A program made the translations under genes and the position numbers. The notes beneath the pieces are model-generated. The model saw nothing but the letters and a program-made list of their open reading frames with translations. It had not been told where the DNA came from and searched no databases. A DNA stretch of 64,000 nucleotides, taken from positions 1,860,001-1,924,000 of the forward strand of contig JACGZH010000004.1 in NCBI GenBank assembly GCA_014706385.1. Reading direction: 5' to 3'. Positions within the stretch are counted from its first letter, which is position 1. Every line of letters begins with the position of its first letter. Shown piece by piece: positions 11,363 through 24,307 of the stretch. The stretch is from Phaffia rhodozyma. Taxonomy: Eukaryota; Basidiomycota; Tremellomycetes; Cystofilobasidiales; Mrakiaceae.

Positions 11363-14300
11363 ATGGACAATACTCTTCCACCCGCTTCTTCAGACGAGAC
11401 TACGAGTGATCCAACCCGATCGGCACCCCATTCAGGGAAAGCAAATTCGCCGACACGACCTAGTCTCATCAAGTCCTCTTATCCATCCAACCCTGCTATC
11501 CCTTCACCCTCTCCACGCTCGCCCATTCAGATGACTAAAGGTCTACCCAATCCCCCTGGGTCTAACAAGAACACCCAGTCCTATCCTATAAATGTCACAC
11601 CTCCTCTTCCTGCTCCTCAACATCACTCTTCCAAATCGACTTCTCCGATCGGTTCACCAGCAAACTCGTTCCTGACGCCTTCAAATCCACCAGTGACGAA
11701 TCCTCTTGCAGGAGGAGCTCCGGTGGGGATGTCTACATCTCCAGAAAGTGTGTCTGTACCTCCAACAAAACCAAAGGTAGATATCAAGAGATAATTCTCA
11801 TACTAGGCAACAGATATAAAAACTCGAAGCTGATGACCAAATCGTTGGACGTATTATCGTGGGGATTCTGGGTCGAATAATCGCGGTGTTTCTTTGCGTT
11901 TATTGTAGCCTGTTCAATATGACTTTCGTTATGAAGACTCAGATACGCTGATGGCTGAGCTCCAGGAGTTCTTCAGCTATCAGGAGGTTCCTCAATTCGA
12001 GTCGAAGCTAGTGGCGTTTGACGACCTATTTAAGGAAGGTTCGTGAATACTGCTCTCAGTTCTATCGGTCGATGGAATGGGATTCATGGGAGTAGTACTG
12101 ATGATCTTGCTATATCGCTCTCTTCATAGATTGGCTAGAGAGCTCGATAGAGAACAGGCGCGACTTCGTTCGAGAGATCTTGGCTGGGTTGAGTGATGGC
12201 GAAGACGAGTCTCAACTAAATCGTGCTCGTTGTCTGGCGTATATCATTGAAGGTTTGTGTCAACCGTCGTCTGTCTGATTCAACACAGAAGGTTGTCATC
12301 GTCTTATCATGTATTTGATTCATTGTTCGAATAATACTCTTTTAGGAACTTTCAAGGAAACAACAAGTCCAGAGCATCATCTTCATATCATCCTGGAGAA
12401 TGTGAAACTTGTCCGTGAGGTTGGGGGCCTACAAAAACTATACAATCGGCTCAAGGACGTTTCGGATCTGCAAGCGGAACTCATGTATCTTCTGTCCTTC
12501 TCTTGATATTTATATAGCCAGCCTCGAAAGCAATTGCCTGACCTTTTTCACACCTCTGTTCCTTACATCAAATTTACAGTTCGTTACCAGATAGCGCGCC
12601 TGGTAGAGGATCGAGAGGGCCATCACCTGAAGTACCAGAAGATATGTCGGCTTTGAATGTCAAAATTGGGCTTTACCTTGAAATCATGTACTTCCTCGTC
12701 GAGGTCACCCGAGGAGACGAAGAGCTCGCTGAGGAATTGAGTGAGTTGTCCTTCTTTTCTCTGCATTGATTCAGAGTAACAGAATTTCATGTTGACACCA
12801 GCTTCTACATCTGCTAATGGTAGTGGCTTTGGATCCCCCACTTCCGGTCTTTTGTCTTCAGCTGCTTGGTAGACTGAAAGATCAGAATTTGAGAGAAAGG
12901 CACCCGACCGGCTACCCTATGAGAAAGGTTCGATTCTATACTCCATTGTCTCATAGTATTTTCTGAGGCATGCACTTATGATCTTTTTGTGAATTGATGC
13001 GTGCTGTCCTGATTTTAGCTACTCCTTCTTACTTGGAAAAGCATTCTGACTTGCATGGGAGGCTTGCGGGATGCTCAGAAGGCTGCTGCGCTAGCAAGAG
13101 ATCTCGCTGGCCTTCCCCCACCCAAAGATGACTGTTCGTTGATGTCTCTCGCACTTCATGAGGTAGACAACACTCTCAAGTCACTCATCATCTTTGTTTT
13201 GTTCCGTATTGCGCCAAGCACAGGGCTGGGGTTTACTAAAGCAACACCCACTGACCTTCTTCAATTCCGGCGGGAGACGTCCATCAAATACCCAACTTTC
13301 TCTCCTGAACAATACCGTGAAGGTTCCTCCACGGCAACCGCCGAGAAATTGGCCGAAGCCCTTAGACCCATCCCTACCCGACCTCACTACCATGCTCCCT
13401 TACGAGATGTTAGAGCGGATGATTGCTTTTCCTCCCTTGGCCGTCTAGACATCACCCATCCACCTTATACCCCATATACAGTGCCGAACATGACTGCAGC
13501 CTCCAACGGAACAACTGCCACGCCTGCTCCTACTCCTCCGCCCAGTCCGAAACCCAAAAAACAACAGTGGCAAACTGACCAGCTCAAACCGTTCATTTTC
13601 CCCTTCTCGCTCTCTGCCCATGGTGACCAAGTTCTCGTTCCCTCGGCTGTGAATGAAGCCGACAAGCTTTACAAGGAACATATATATATCCCTCTGGGGC
13701 TCCACCAACTCTGGAAAGAAAGAGAAGAATACATCAAGGAGGACATTGGACTCGGTGAGAACGGGATCCTTGGGTTTGGAGTAGAAAACCGGACGGTAGA
13801 GGAAGAAGATGAGGAAAAAGAGGAGGATGAGAAGATTGCAGGGGATGCAATTATCAAACAGTTTAGAGAGAAAGAGAGAGAGCTCAAGAAAGAAGAAGAA
13901 CGGGCGGAGAAAGCAGGAGATATCAAAGCTTTGAAGAAAGTTCGGGAGAAGAGGTTGGCTTGGAAAAGGCTGGATAGAGTCGAGATGATTTACGTTTGTT
14001 CCCTCGTATCTTACTTTTGCTAGTGTTGCACGTGGTAGCATTAACACTGACCATACACGCACTTGACCGATGACAACTTTTTCTATAATATAGAGAGGTG
14101 TACTTGCCACAGCCTTACCAAGCACCGTCGTTGTCCTCCTGAAGCAAATTTTGGCTTCACTACCTCCTCAACCTGCAGCTCCCCCACTAAATGGCTATGG
14201 CAATCCGGCCGTGTCTCCTGGCGCACCGGACGGAGATTATGATTCTCGTAAGTCTCAAACTTGACGAAATAGTTAGACTTTCACAATACTCACATTTAAA

Positions 14301-16613
14301 TTGGTTATCTGCTCTTTTCTGGTTGTGTTTCTGTGTTATTTAGCTACAAATGCAGAGCCTAAACCTCCACCAACGTTGGCAGAGATCGATGCAAATAGGG
14401 AGCGAGAAATCTTGTCGAAATCGGTTTCAGCCATCATTTTACTACTGCTCAAATGGTTCAAATGCTCACGTTAGTAATCCTCTAGAAATCTTTCAATTCA
14501 TCTCGTTTGTACTGACATGAGTATTGTTCAATGTGATGATATAGACGTGTTGAAATTTCAGCATCTAAGTCAGTTATTGTTCGAGATGAACTGCCCCCTA
14601 ATTATTGTTAAGACTTTCCTACTGCAAGATTCTGGAGATATGGTGCAAGCCAAGAACGAAGACGAGGAACACAAGTAAATCCGTTTCACAACCTCATGGT
14701 TTGGTTGAACCTTTTTTTATCCGAGACTGACTCAATTCGTTTCTTTCTATTACTGTCATGGAGCTTCTTCAACTACTGCCATCAAAACTTTTCCCAACAC
14801 GTCCAGCCTTCTCAGACCAGCAACATTTCCTCTAATGAATCTGGTCCACGACGCGTCACTACTCGAATTGGACAGACTACTGCTAATAAACATCCGGGGG
14901 CGCCAATGGAAGAGGAAGTCGAACTTCTCTCAAATTACTCTTGGAGAAATTTCTTTGGATCTATCAATCGAATCAAAATCATTCAAAAACTTCTAAAAGG
15001 CCGAACACAGCAAATCCACCAATTCAATCAGTACAAGACATATGTAAGTCTTCAGAGTCTCCATTAATGAGCTGTTTGACGCTGACATTCATGTTCGGGG
15101 TATCATTTATCAATAAGGGAACCTTCAAACGAGCCCTCAAAGTCCAGCACCCAATGTTCCAACTTCAGGTGTTAAAGATCATTAAAGCGCAGATCCCTCA
15201 TTATGGTAAAAAATGGAAGCAGCGTCAGTATTCATCTTCCCCTGTCATACTGATTCAGCCCTAATGAAATGTTACTCAAATCCATAACGGATCTACGTGG
15301 TAATTCGCAGAAAACATGAAGATCGTAACAGCTATATACCTCAACTGCCGGCCGGATCTGAGGGACGAATGGCTGGTCAATGTTTTAGAACAGGATGAGC
15401 TGGACTGGTCTGCTGTTAGTTTTCCTGACTTGTCTCTCCGAATTCTTGTCTTCTCTTCCTCTGACTAACACCACTGTCCTGGATGACCGACAATTCTGAC
15501 ATGATTAGGCTCAAGAAGCGGCTCTTCGGTCTCTTGCCCGCTTCTATCACCACAAGCATTACTCACATATAATAACTGCCGCTTCAGGTGGATCCATAGG
15601 CGCTCACAAAGGCCCTTCTGTCAACCACCCCGTACATATCAATTCGGATCCCAATGGTCCTCCGTTCTCCTCTGATTTTCAGATATATCGGCGAGTATCC
15701 TCCTCTGCTGGCCAAGGAGGTGACGGTGAACTTTTCCCACCTAACCGAAGTCGAAGATCGAGCGCTGGAACGATGCCGATGAGTCCTTCTAAAAGCCCAG
15801 AAGACTTCCTGAATACGTGGAAACATGAGTACGAGGACGTTCTGGAAGATGTGTTTGGAGAGGGAGATGGTTTCGGAAGAGGAAGTCCATCTGAGGGTAA
15901 CCGAGCTTGGGGATTAGGCGGTGGGTGGGGTCCGCTAGGAGGAGCCATCAGTCATCTAGATTTAGGCGAGAGCTGGAGATCTGGGGAAGACGGTTGGAGC
16001 GATGGAGAGAGTAGTGTGGGCACTATCGGAGATCTGGGAGAAAGAGCCAGGTTGGATGATGGAGAGGGAAGCCAGAGTAGCGAGAGAGAAAGAGATGATG
16101 ATGAGGTGGATGGAGAAGAAGATGGAAAGGGTGAGGAAGGAGACTTGATTGATGAGAACAGGAACAATTGGGAGGTTAGTGTTTGCGTTCTCTGCCCAAG
16201 ACTCTGGCACTGAGGCTTTATGTCGAACGCCTTGCTCATACGTTTTTCGTTCTCCTCAATTGCAACCTCATTATCGCAGCACTTGTCCTCTCAAACTCTG
16301 TCCGCAATGCCAAAGTCACCTATCCATCACCCACGACGACGATCTTCGGGAGGCTCGCCTCTCAGGCCTGTCATCAAAGGAAATGGTATCGATGGACCAG
16401 AACTCAGGGACGATGAAGAAGAAGAAGAGGAAGAGTTGGGCCCTGCTCCAAAAGGTCCTGGTGGAATGGGTGATGGAGGTAGTGTTGATGAAGTCGAGGT
16501 ATGTATCTAACAATCTTCTTAACCTCTCTTGCTTGATGAACTTTCCTCATTATTACGGCTGATTGACACAATTCCATCTTGTTATGATGAACTAGTTTAT
16601 GTATGGAGAATGA
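11363..16613 (+). CDS. FAR11: STRIPAK complex subunit, Far11/STRIP family
   Basis: Seventeen exons: 11363-11776, 11909-12038, 12130-12252, 12346-12484, 12580-12740, 12824-12927, 13019-13133, 13224-13993, 14094-14247, 14344-14469, 14545-14674, 14764-15043, 15118-15223, 15311-15414, 15509-16174, 16280-16498, 16596-16613; 1252 residues. Every phase joins. Residues 1-138 are Ser/Pro-rich. The N1221 domain starts at residue 139 with a Tyr-Asp-Phe-Arg-Tyr-Glu-Asp-Ser-Asp block and a following Asp-Trp-Leu-Glu block. The DUF3402 half follows (about 650-1000) with Asn-Phe-Phe-Asn-Tyr-Cys and the Leu-Lys-Arg-Ala-Leu-Lys-Val block typical of STRIP1/2. An acidic Gly/Ser-rich arm precedes the short C-terminus. 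Members scaffold the striatin-PP2A complex, which acts in signalling, septation and cell fusion. It is convergent with PUS7. Confidence 0.92.
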
Positions 16614-16819
16614 TTAACCTAGAAAGATATCACGACGTGCTCTGTTCTTGTAGAGCAATTCAACTGACATAAGTTCATTAAACTCCAAGTGTTTTTGATT
16701 TACTATTGTATTCATGACACCTTTCAAACGAAGAAATCATTTAAAATCATCACAGAAGACATTCATCTGAGAATTGGGAAATGATTCACCAACCATTCAA
16801 AATGACTCATATCTATAAT

Positions 16820-19800
16820 CTACAGTTTGGTTACAGGGGCAGAGCTAGTTTCTGCGCTGATCTCCTCGGAGATGACTTCAGATGGGGGCTGATCTTCCGC
16901 CTGCATTTCCATATCTTCCATTTCACCGCTATCCTCTTCTTCAGCAACAACTTCGGTAGTTGACCCCTCACCGTTCCCGTTCTGAGCACCCCGGAACTTT
17001 TGATCATCACTCTTCGCCGTCAAGAGTGATTGAAAGCCAGCGCTCGTCTCTGTTTTCGTGACCTCCCTCAGAGCCATAGTAGCATAAGAACTCGTTCCGA
17101 TCTTGAGTCTAATTTGCAAAGCAAGAAACTTGTTGGTTCCCTCGCCTTCAGCATTCTCAGCAGCAGTAGGAGGAGGATCTCGCTCGAGGATTTGATCCTC
17201 ATCAGATTGAGCAAGATTGACATCAGGGTCTGTGTAGGGAATTCGGGACCACGAAAGATCTGCAGGCAGAGCTAAAATCTTTCGGTAAGAACCGGCCAAG
17301 TGGTAATCCCTATAAGAGACGGAAGAAAAGAAACATGATATCGGACGAACGCCAAAACAGTTAGTCGAGATGCTGTATGTCAAGAAAAGAGTCAGGGAGG
17401 AAGCTTACTTTTGCTTTTTCCAGCATTCTGTCTCATCTAGTCCATCAGCCCTAAGGTAATCAACAAACATGTCTCTCAACTTTCCTCCCGGGAGATCAAC
17501 TTCAAATCCAGGAATAGGCATGATAACGTCGAATATCGTCCAGGGATGTCCTTCGATGAGGTCCTCGGCGGTGAGAGTTTTGATGTTTCCATCTCGGGTC
17601 GTTTTCCAGTCCATTCGACGCCCACCTCTGGTTCGTTTGATTGAAGCAGAATCTGTGTACATGAATTTGAAAGGAAAGTCAACCAACAAGAAAGAAGAAT
17701 GAGCGATGAAGTTGAAGCAACTATGCTTCGATTAACAAGCGCATATGGAGAAGAACAGACCAGCGTCGTTCTGCGTCGCTTCCTCAGCGAGCGGAGTATC
17801 TTCCTCCTCAGCCACCACTTCTTCGTCTGGAACCATGACTAGATCACCAACAACGGGTTGATCCGCCCCAAACTCACGAATTCGCTCCGAAACAATGATG
17901 TTCCAGAGGAACGATTGATAGGCGTGCACGTAGATGAGTCGAAGGTTCCGAGGAATCTAATGAATAGTCGGACCAGATCAGAAAGTTTGAAGACGAAGTA
18001 CGATGACAACAGCAACATCATCGAGAACAGAAGAATGAACGTAGATCAAACGTACGGCAAGTAGAGCCTGATGGTAATCCCTCTCAGTGACACCATCCTG
18101 CTCCTCCTTCTTGAAATACTCCAACAATGCTCTCTCGGCCACACACCTCTTGGGGAATAGCGCCAAAGCCTTATCAGCGTCCTTCAGTCCGTTCCAGATA
18201 TTCCTTGCAGCTTCTGCATCTGGGTGTTCTCCTGGTCGTACCCTGAGGAGGAGGTCGACAGCGAGGGCATAATCCTCTTGGAGCATAGCGAGACCAACAG
18301 AGTGAGTAGGGATATGTGACGTTCCGAATCGTTGCATACCATAGTAGTTGATGAACCCTTTGTTTTTGATCGAAGTCAATGCGTTATCGATCGTGGAGGG
18401 TTCGTCCACTTGAACGTTTCTGTTGAGGGAAGACGAGGTCAATCAAGACATATGAAAAAGACATCAAAGTGAGCATACATAGAAAGAACTGAGAGACGCG
18501 TGTACATACCGAAGGGTGATCAAGAATTCGTTTCCCTTGAGCATACCTAATTCAAGGTACTTTGGCTCGTAGCAGACTGAATGCGAAACGTATTTACGTC
18601 ATCAGTTTTTGCGCATAAAAAAGAAGAAGCCTATGACACGATAAGAACTTACAATCTCCGACTCGGACACCTCTGTCTCCTCTCTCCTTCAAAACATCTC
18701 TCATACTTCGATCACCATCCCTACCGACTCCATTGATTGCTCGCCATACATCAAGCATGGATCTTCTTCCTCGCTTGAGGCAGACTCGTTGAGTAGTGAC
18801 ACCTCGTTTGTCTTTTGTACCCGCGACGGTGAGATCGGATGAGTTGCACTGAAGCGTTCGGGCCATGTGAGCGAGCGCATCTTGGGTATCTCGATTGGTT
18901 TTATGCAAAGTAAAGTGGATGAACTGAGGATGGGATGGTTTGCGGACTACAAAGTTCAAAGAACGATAGACGGAAAGAAAACAAGATATTGAACAGGTTT
19001 GTCAATGACCTATGCATCATACCAAGTCAAGCGAGATAAGAGGACAAATGAATATACGAAAGAAAAAAACCAACCTCCTCGGTAATCACTGGTGCTGCGA
19101 CCTGAGCTGCCTTTGGAGAACTTGATAATGATCGGAATTCCTTCGACAGCTTCATTAGCCTTTTCTTCTTCGGTCTTGTCCTTCTCCTCTTTCACTTTTG
19201 TTTCAAGTGCTCCAGAAAAGACGGTTCGGATTGTTTGATGGATAGCGGTTCGGGCGGCCTTGTCTAAAATAGGAAGTGTAATCACTAATCTGGGATCTTC
19301 TGGGCCCCAGTTGTTCCAGCCTCCATTCTGTCCGTTCTGATCTCTTCCTCCACCGGACCCACCGCCGCCCCTGCCGCCTCTTCCTCCACCTCTACCGCCT
19401 CGCCCTCTTGCACCGCCTCGGCCGCCGCCACTTCGACCTCTTCCCCGACCTCCACGGTTGTTATCCCTTCCTGAGCCTCCCCTTAATCGAAGCGCCTCTT
19501 CTTCGTTTGGCTCATTGGCAACAGCAGGCGCAGGAGCAGGGGTATTGATAGGCCTATCCGCGGAAGGCGCACTCTCTGGCACGACCACAGTATCGATCAG
19601 ATCTTGAGAAGGAAGACTGTTCGCAACTTCAGTCTGTCCGGATCCTGCCGAAGCGATAGATGCGCTGACCGCAGTTGATCCCTCACCGTCGTTGTTGGCT
19701 TCTTCCTCCTGGTCCTTCTTGGGGCCCCATCCGCTGTCCGACTGGCCAACAAATGAGGTCTCGCCTCCGTACCCATTGGGCTTGGTTCTTCCGGCCGCAT

Positions 19801-20433
19801 CAGACTTTTTGAAAGTAAGCTTTCCCTCTAGCCAGAGATCTCTCACTTCCGTTGTCTTTTCTACTCCGAGTAAAGGAATAAGGATTTGAGAAAACGTGGC
19901 GGGCCACTTGGAGTTCTCCTCGAACGGACAGACAATATCCTTCGATGCTGGAGGAAGCTCAGCGAGGTACCCTTTTTCCTCAAGTGTAGGAGGAGGAGGG
20001 AGAGGAGGTTCGTGGGGCTGAGTGATATCTTTCAAATGAATCGTCTGGCCGTCCTGTCCTATCTCGTAGACGAGGAAATCAGTGAACCTGCCATGTGGGA
20101 TATAGCGTCGAATTTAAGCCAGGGTTGTTAGTGCTACTGCCGAACAAACGTTTGGTACGATTGAAATCGATAGAACCAAACTTACCTTTGCTTAATGATA
20201 CCCTGAAAAGGCTTAATATCTCTGCCTACATACTCGAGAATACCAACATCAGTCTCCATAGGTGGCCGCAAGGTAGTATCGATTGACCTGTCCCCTCTGT
20301 GAAGGAAAGTTGAAGGTGGTAGGAGGGATTTGAGCCCATCAGCCTCGATCTTTGCCTTCTTGTTTGTCTCCTGAACTTCTGGAGTATCCGAGGGCGAGAG
20401 CGACCTCTTTGGTGTTGCCTGTGTAGAGTCCAT
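16820..20433 (-). CDS. PUS7: multisubstrate pseudouridine synthase Pus7 (TruD family) with RGG-rich insert
   Basis: Eight exons (20186-20433, 19075-20087, 18653-18946, 18510-18576, 18056-18419, 17761-17956, 17409-17652, 16820-17309) give 971 residues. TruD enzymes convert uridine to pseudouridine in tRNA, U2 snRNA and mRNA. Seen here: the Phe-Thr-Asp-Phe-Leu-Val-Tyr-Glu block after exon 1; the catalytic loop Gly-Thr-Lys-Asp-Lys-Arg with Asp at about 466; the Tyr-Tyr-Gly-Met-Gln-Arg-Phe-Gly block; [10 protein letters not shown]; and Val-Ile-Met-Pro-Ile-Pro-Gly. An Arg/Gly-rich stretch at about residues 280-345 (coordinates 19315-19490) is unusual for the family. The length exceeds yeast Pus7 (676 residues), mainly because of this insert and acidic tails. 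The N-terminal 40 residues are basic and may act as a nuclear signal. Confidence 0.93.
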
Positions 20434-20633
20434 GGTGGGTGTTGTTGTATATGTGTCTTGCTCTGAGGGAGCGCTAAAGATGATGGGTGTCGAGAGAATT
20501 TCGAGAGTCGCTTACGTAACCGTCACCAAAACCCATATACTCTCCTTCTCGTCCGTCACTCTTTCCACCGTCCTCACCATCACCCCAAGAGCTTCTCAGA
20601 CATCGTCCCGTCGGCCAGGCTTACACGCTAGCA
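20434..20633. promoter_or_regulatory. short bidirectional promoter
   Basis: Only 200 bp separate the PUS7 start codon (20433, minus) from the start of the next gene (20634, plus). The stretch is not AT-rich and has no obvious TATA box. Both genes must be driven from here unless their 5' ends overlap the neighbouring coding sequence. Confidence 0.5.
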
Positions 20634-22109
20634 ATGCTTCATCTACCAAAGCCATCGGCATCATCAGTCTCACACCAAACTCCGCTGGAATCGCTTCACC
20701 GGACACACACATCGTCATCCTCTCAACGATCTCCTTCGCCGCCTTCGTCCGTTGCCGCATCCACCAATCCAACTTCACCCGCTTCCTCCTGGGCCGTTCT
20801 TCCGAATGGAGCAAACAGACAGGGCGCTTTATCATACATGCCTGGCGCAGTGCATCGGGAACGAACAAATGCAACACCAAGGCCAAAGCGAAAGGAACTC
20901 AAGGTTGAGCGTATGAGTGTACAGGTGTGTGACCGTCTGCTTCTTGAGCATTTTGGTCTGCTTAAAAGTTAGAAGAGGCTGATGACGATCTCTCCCGTAC
21001 ATTTATCAGGAGCTTCAATCGACCTGGGAGCGAAATAAGACAGTCCTGGAAGATAGGTTAGGCTTTTTTGTGATGCATACTGATGGCCTGGATATACCCA
21101 CCTATCTATAAACTTGGCAACTGTCACTGACCGTTTCATACTCTGTGACATCCCTATATTCCTACTTCAAAAGATCTATCTTTCCCCCACTCTCTTCCTC
21201 AAGTCCCCCAGATCCGTTTCAAAGTAAACTGCTTGCTATACAATCTTCACTTGAGCACCGGATTTCCCTCCTTACCACCCAAGAACAGTTTTCCAACTCC
21301 ACCTTGTCCCCCATCACATCATCCGAACTTACGTCACAAGATCCAATGTCGTCTCCGTCCTCTTCGTCGAACCCAGCGTTAACGGCATCTACCCCTGTCG
21401 TCTCGACATCATATGGCGCACGTCGTCAGTCGATCCACCGGTCCCCTCTGTCGTTCGTCCTTCCGTCTTGTTACTCATCCTTCCATCTCTTGACTGACAT
21501 TCATCCTTCTGTCCCTCGTGACAGCCCGGTCACTTGTGCTTCGAAACGAGGCTTGGTTGATCCGATTTCGATGTCCGAATCAATCGCGCTTCAATCAGAC
21601 CTATTCAAACGTGAAAAGGCCCGAGAAGTTGCCCGAGCGGCCGAAATGGAACGTAAAGAGGCCGAGAGATTGGCCATAAATCTAGCTAACGCGCCAGGTA
21701 GATCGGGGAACAAGCTGATGGATGAATTGGAAAGAATCAGAGGGCAGGCTCGGATGAGAGCTTTCATGTTTGTTTTTTCCTTCCTTCCTTGTAGTCTTAG
21801 TCTTTTCTGCTCCTATTCTGCTTGCTAATTCGTTCTCATCTTTGATCGGAGCTCTTTCTTCATCTATACAGGAACCCACCGATTCCACTTTCTCGAGAAC
21901 CATTCTACGCAGATGACTCTGATTGTGAAGTATCCGACGGCCTGACACTCGAATTCGAGAATGATTCTGACGAGGCATTCGATGAAGGGGAGGGATACCC
22001 TGACTATGCTGATGCAGACGACGGGACAGATGGGAACGGGCAAGGAATCATAGTGATCTCCCAGGAAGAGATCGCCCAGAATTGGGCAACAGGGAATGAA
22101 GGTCGTTGA
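20634..22109 (+). CDS. uncharacterised protein with charged helix and acidic tail
   Basis: Four exons (20634-20924, 21010-21056, 21174-21767, 21872-22109) give 389 residues; phases agree. The in-frame sequence upstream of 20634 runs into a stop at about 20516 without another ATG. The N-terminus is Ser/Pro-rich with a basic patch (Arg-Pro-Lys-Arg-Lys near residue 85). Residues 240-290 form a long charged helix (repeated Ala-Arg-Glu-Lys and Glu-Arg). The C-terminus is acidic, with an Asp-Asp-Ser-Asp-Cys-Glu motif. Bases 21450-21525 resemble a possible in-frame intron (C/T-rich, ending in GACAG) that would shorten the product by about 25 residues. I do not recognise a family. The basic patch and acidic tail would suit a nuclear protein, but that is a guess. 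Confidence 0.55.
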
Positions 22110-22660
22110 TCTCCTTGATGAACTCTATCTTACCTCTTTTCTTTTTGTTTATTCGTTTCTTCTCTATCGCTTCTCTGGTTCTTCTGACATCATTTCGATT
22201 TTCTGTCTTCTTTTGGTTGATGCTGCATCCACATCAAACTCTCCCCTCCCTTGTCTCTTCTGTCATCTTTTCCCCTTGCACTCTTATTCGAGGTCTCGTT
22301 CAATTCTATTTCTTCTTGATCCATCTCTCCAAACTGAACCGTTGTTGCTTCATGTATTTCTATCATGTTCTGATTTGTCCTGTCCTCTCGTCTTCTGGTC
22401 TTATCTGCCGTCCAGGCTTCACCATGGCGTGTATTCTCAATAATGACGCATACTCGAGTACAGAAAAGACCAGTCGTCAACTGAGATCAACATAAAAAGA
22501 AACGAACGAAAGAGAATCTACAAGAAAAAGCCGAGCGTGTGTCATGTTGTTAAATCACGGACATGCACTATCCTTCCTCCTCCTGTTCTTTCACACGTTC
22601 CGTCCCCATTAACATCCTTTGACCCCAACCAGTGAAGACTGAAAGCGCAAGGTTGAACCC
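22110..22660. other. convergent intergenic region, no gene seen
   Basis: These 551 bp hold the 3' flanks of the plus-strand unknown and of TSC13. The region is strongly C/T-rich on the plus strand (22130-22400), which opens long but low-complexity frames; none has a recognisable motif. Confidence 0.4.
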
Positions 22661-24307
22661 TTAGATCAAGTAAGGGAAGATTGCTTTCCTACCAGGCGGG
22701 CACTCTTTGCCAAATTCCTTCTTGTAGTTCTTCTTCTTCTTGATGGCCCAGATGACCATCTGACCGACCGAAACAGCCGTAAAGATTCCGCCTAGAGTTG
22801 AGGAAAATACAACAGACATCAGGTTGGTTCATGAGGATGAGTAGAAGGAGGAAAGACAGAGGATTTATCAAAAACAAAAAAGAGCACTACGTACAAGCGA
22901 CCGAGCCAGTCATGATGGTTGTTCCAATCCAAACGAGGGATTCAAAAAGGTAATTGGCGCTATAAACGAGGTCAAATCCGTAACCAGTTGGGATGGATCG
23001 TTTCTTGGTTCCGGCCGGTCGGAGCGATCGAAGGGTCAAATGAGTGTACAAGTTGGACGCTTGAGCCCACTGTGATAGATCAGATTAATTTGCAGTCGGA
23101 AAAAGATTGCAATGTCAGACCCGAACGTGAATAGTGTTGATGTTTGGAAAGAAGCGAACGAACCATGATGAACACAGACCAAGCGGTGAGCCAGAAATCC
23201 GAGTTTCGAGTAGCACCAGCTAGCTTGTAAGCTGAGTTCCAAGGACCGTAAAGGCCAAGGGAGAGCAAAAGTCCAGAAAGGAGGTGATAATGGGCCGAGC
23301 TGTGTTTAACAACATAGTAATCAGTGTCATCTAGACGATCGGGGAAAGGTAGGGTTATATCAGAACCAACTTTTTGAAGACGTTAAAGAAAGGCATGGTG
23401 GCATTGGAGAACCGATGAACACTGCAATGGAAACATTCCAAATTTGTGTAGAGAAGAAAATTCAGCTCGCATTTCAGTCGACTAGGACATGCCTAAAGCT
23501 GTATAGAAATCCAAAAGACATACAAGAGCGTCTCTAGTTCTCTCTTGATGTAGTGAAGCATAATCAAGCAGAAAGCAGTCCTATCATCAAGACCAAAGGT
23601 CATACAGTTAGATCAAGCTTCCGACTGAGACAAACGTAGATAACAGAAATAAGAAGACCTACTTCTGCATCGCGCTATGTTCATAAGGCACAATCTGTTC
23701 CCCAAGAATGGAAAAGATCGTTCCAAAAATCTGTCGTCCGTAGAAGAAGAAGAGTGGGTGAATTACGAGAGGACCAGCCTGGAGCAAGAGGAAAACCGAA
23801 AATAAACGCATCAAACTTGCGAATCAGAAAACATTTGGAGACGGAAGGACATTGTAGGCAATCACGGATGACACTTACATATTCAATCAGGAACACTGTC
23901 TTCCACGAGATCTGTCGGCCTAGGTCCTTGAGCTGGAGCACATCATCCTCGGTCACGCCGTAAGAACCGATGGACTTGTCATCATCCGTCAGAACGACGT
24001 CAGATGTGGTTGTCAATCTTTGTCTTGTCAGGCCAAGCTGACCGTGTGATGTGTAAAAACGAAATCCATCAGCAAGAAAGCTAGAGAAAGAATCAAGGTA
24101 TCAAGGTACCAAAAGAGCAAGAAAGGAGAGAGAGTAACTGTCAAAAGGATGAGAACAAACCTTGGGGAACTTTGCCTGGATGGACTTCTTGACCTCCTTC
24201 ACAGTTATTTTGTCAGAATGCCTTCCAGGAAAATCTATCATGATTGCCGGCTTGGGAGCCGAGGTAGATTTCTTAGAAGGACGAGATTGGACGGTGATCT
24301 TGACCAT
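22661..24307 (-). CDS. TSC13: very-long-chain trans-2-enoyl-CoA reductase (Tsc13/TECR)
   Basis: Eight exons (24161-24307, 23879-24037, 23663-23778, 23524-23580, 23371-23421, 23164-23299, 22895-23069, 22661-22791) give 323 residues, close to yeast Tsc13 (310). The enzyme performs the last NADPH-dependent reduction of the very-long-chain fatty acid elongation cycle in the ER. Visible features are the N-terminal ubiquitin-like segment (residues 1-90), the Glu-Thr-Leu-Phe-Val-His-Arg-Phe-Ser block, multiple hydrophobic segments, the Gly-Tyr-Gly-Phe-Asp-Leu-Val-Tyr-Ser-Ala-Asn-Tyr motif, and the C-terminal Lys-Glu-Phe-Gly-Lys-Glu-Cys-Pro-Pro motif ending in basic and hydrophobic residues. All intron phases match. 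Its product feeds sphingolipid acyl chains; no relation to its neighbours is apparent. Confidence 0.94.

Noticed and set aside
21450..21525. Possible C/T-rich intron inside exon 3 of the 389-residue unknown
   Set aside because: The frame is open through it and no strong donor is present; left as a caveat.
22096..22495. Long open frames in the C/T-rich stretch after the unknown gene
   Set aside because: Low-complexity translation driven by pyrimidine bias in a convergent 3' flank.
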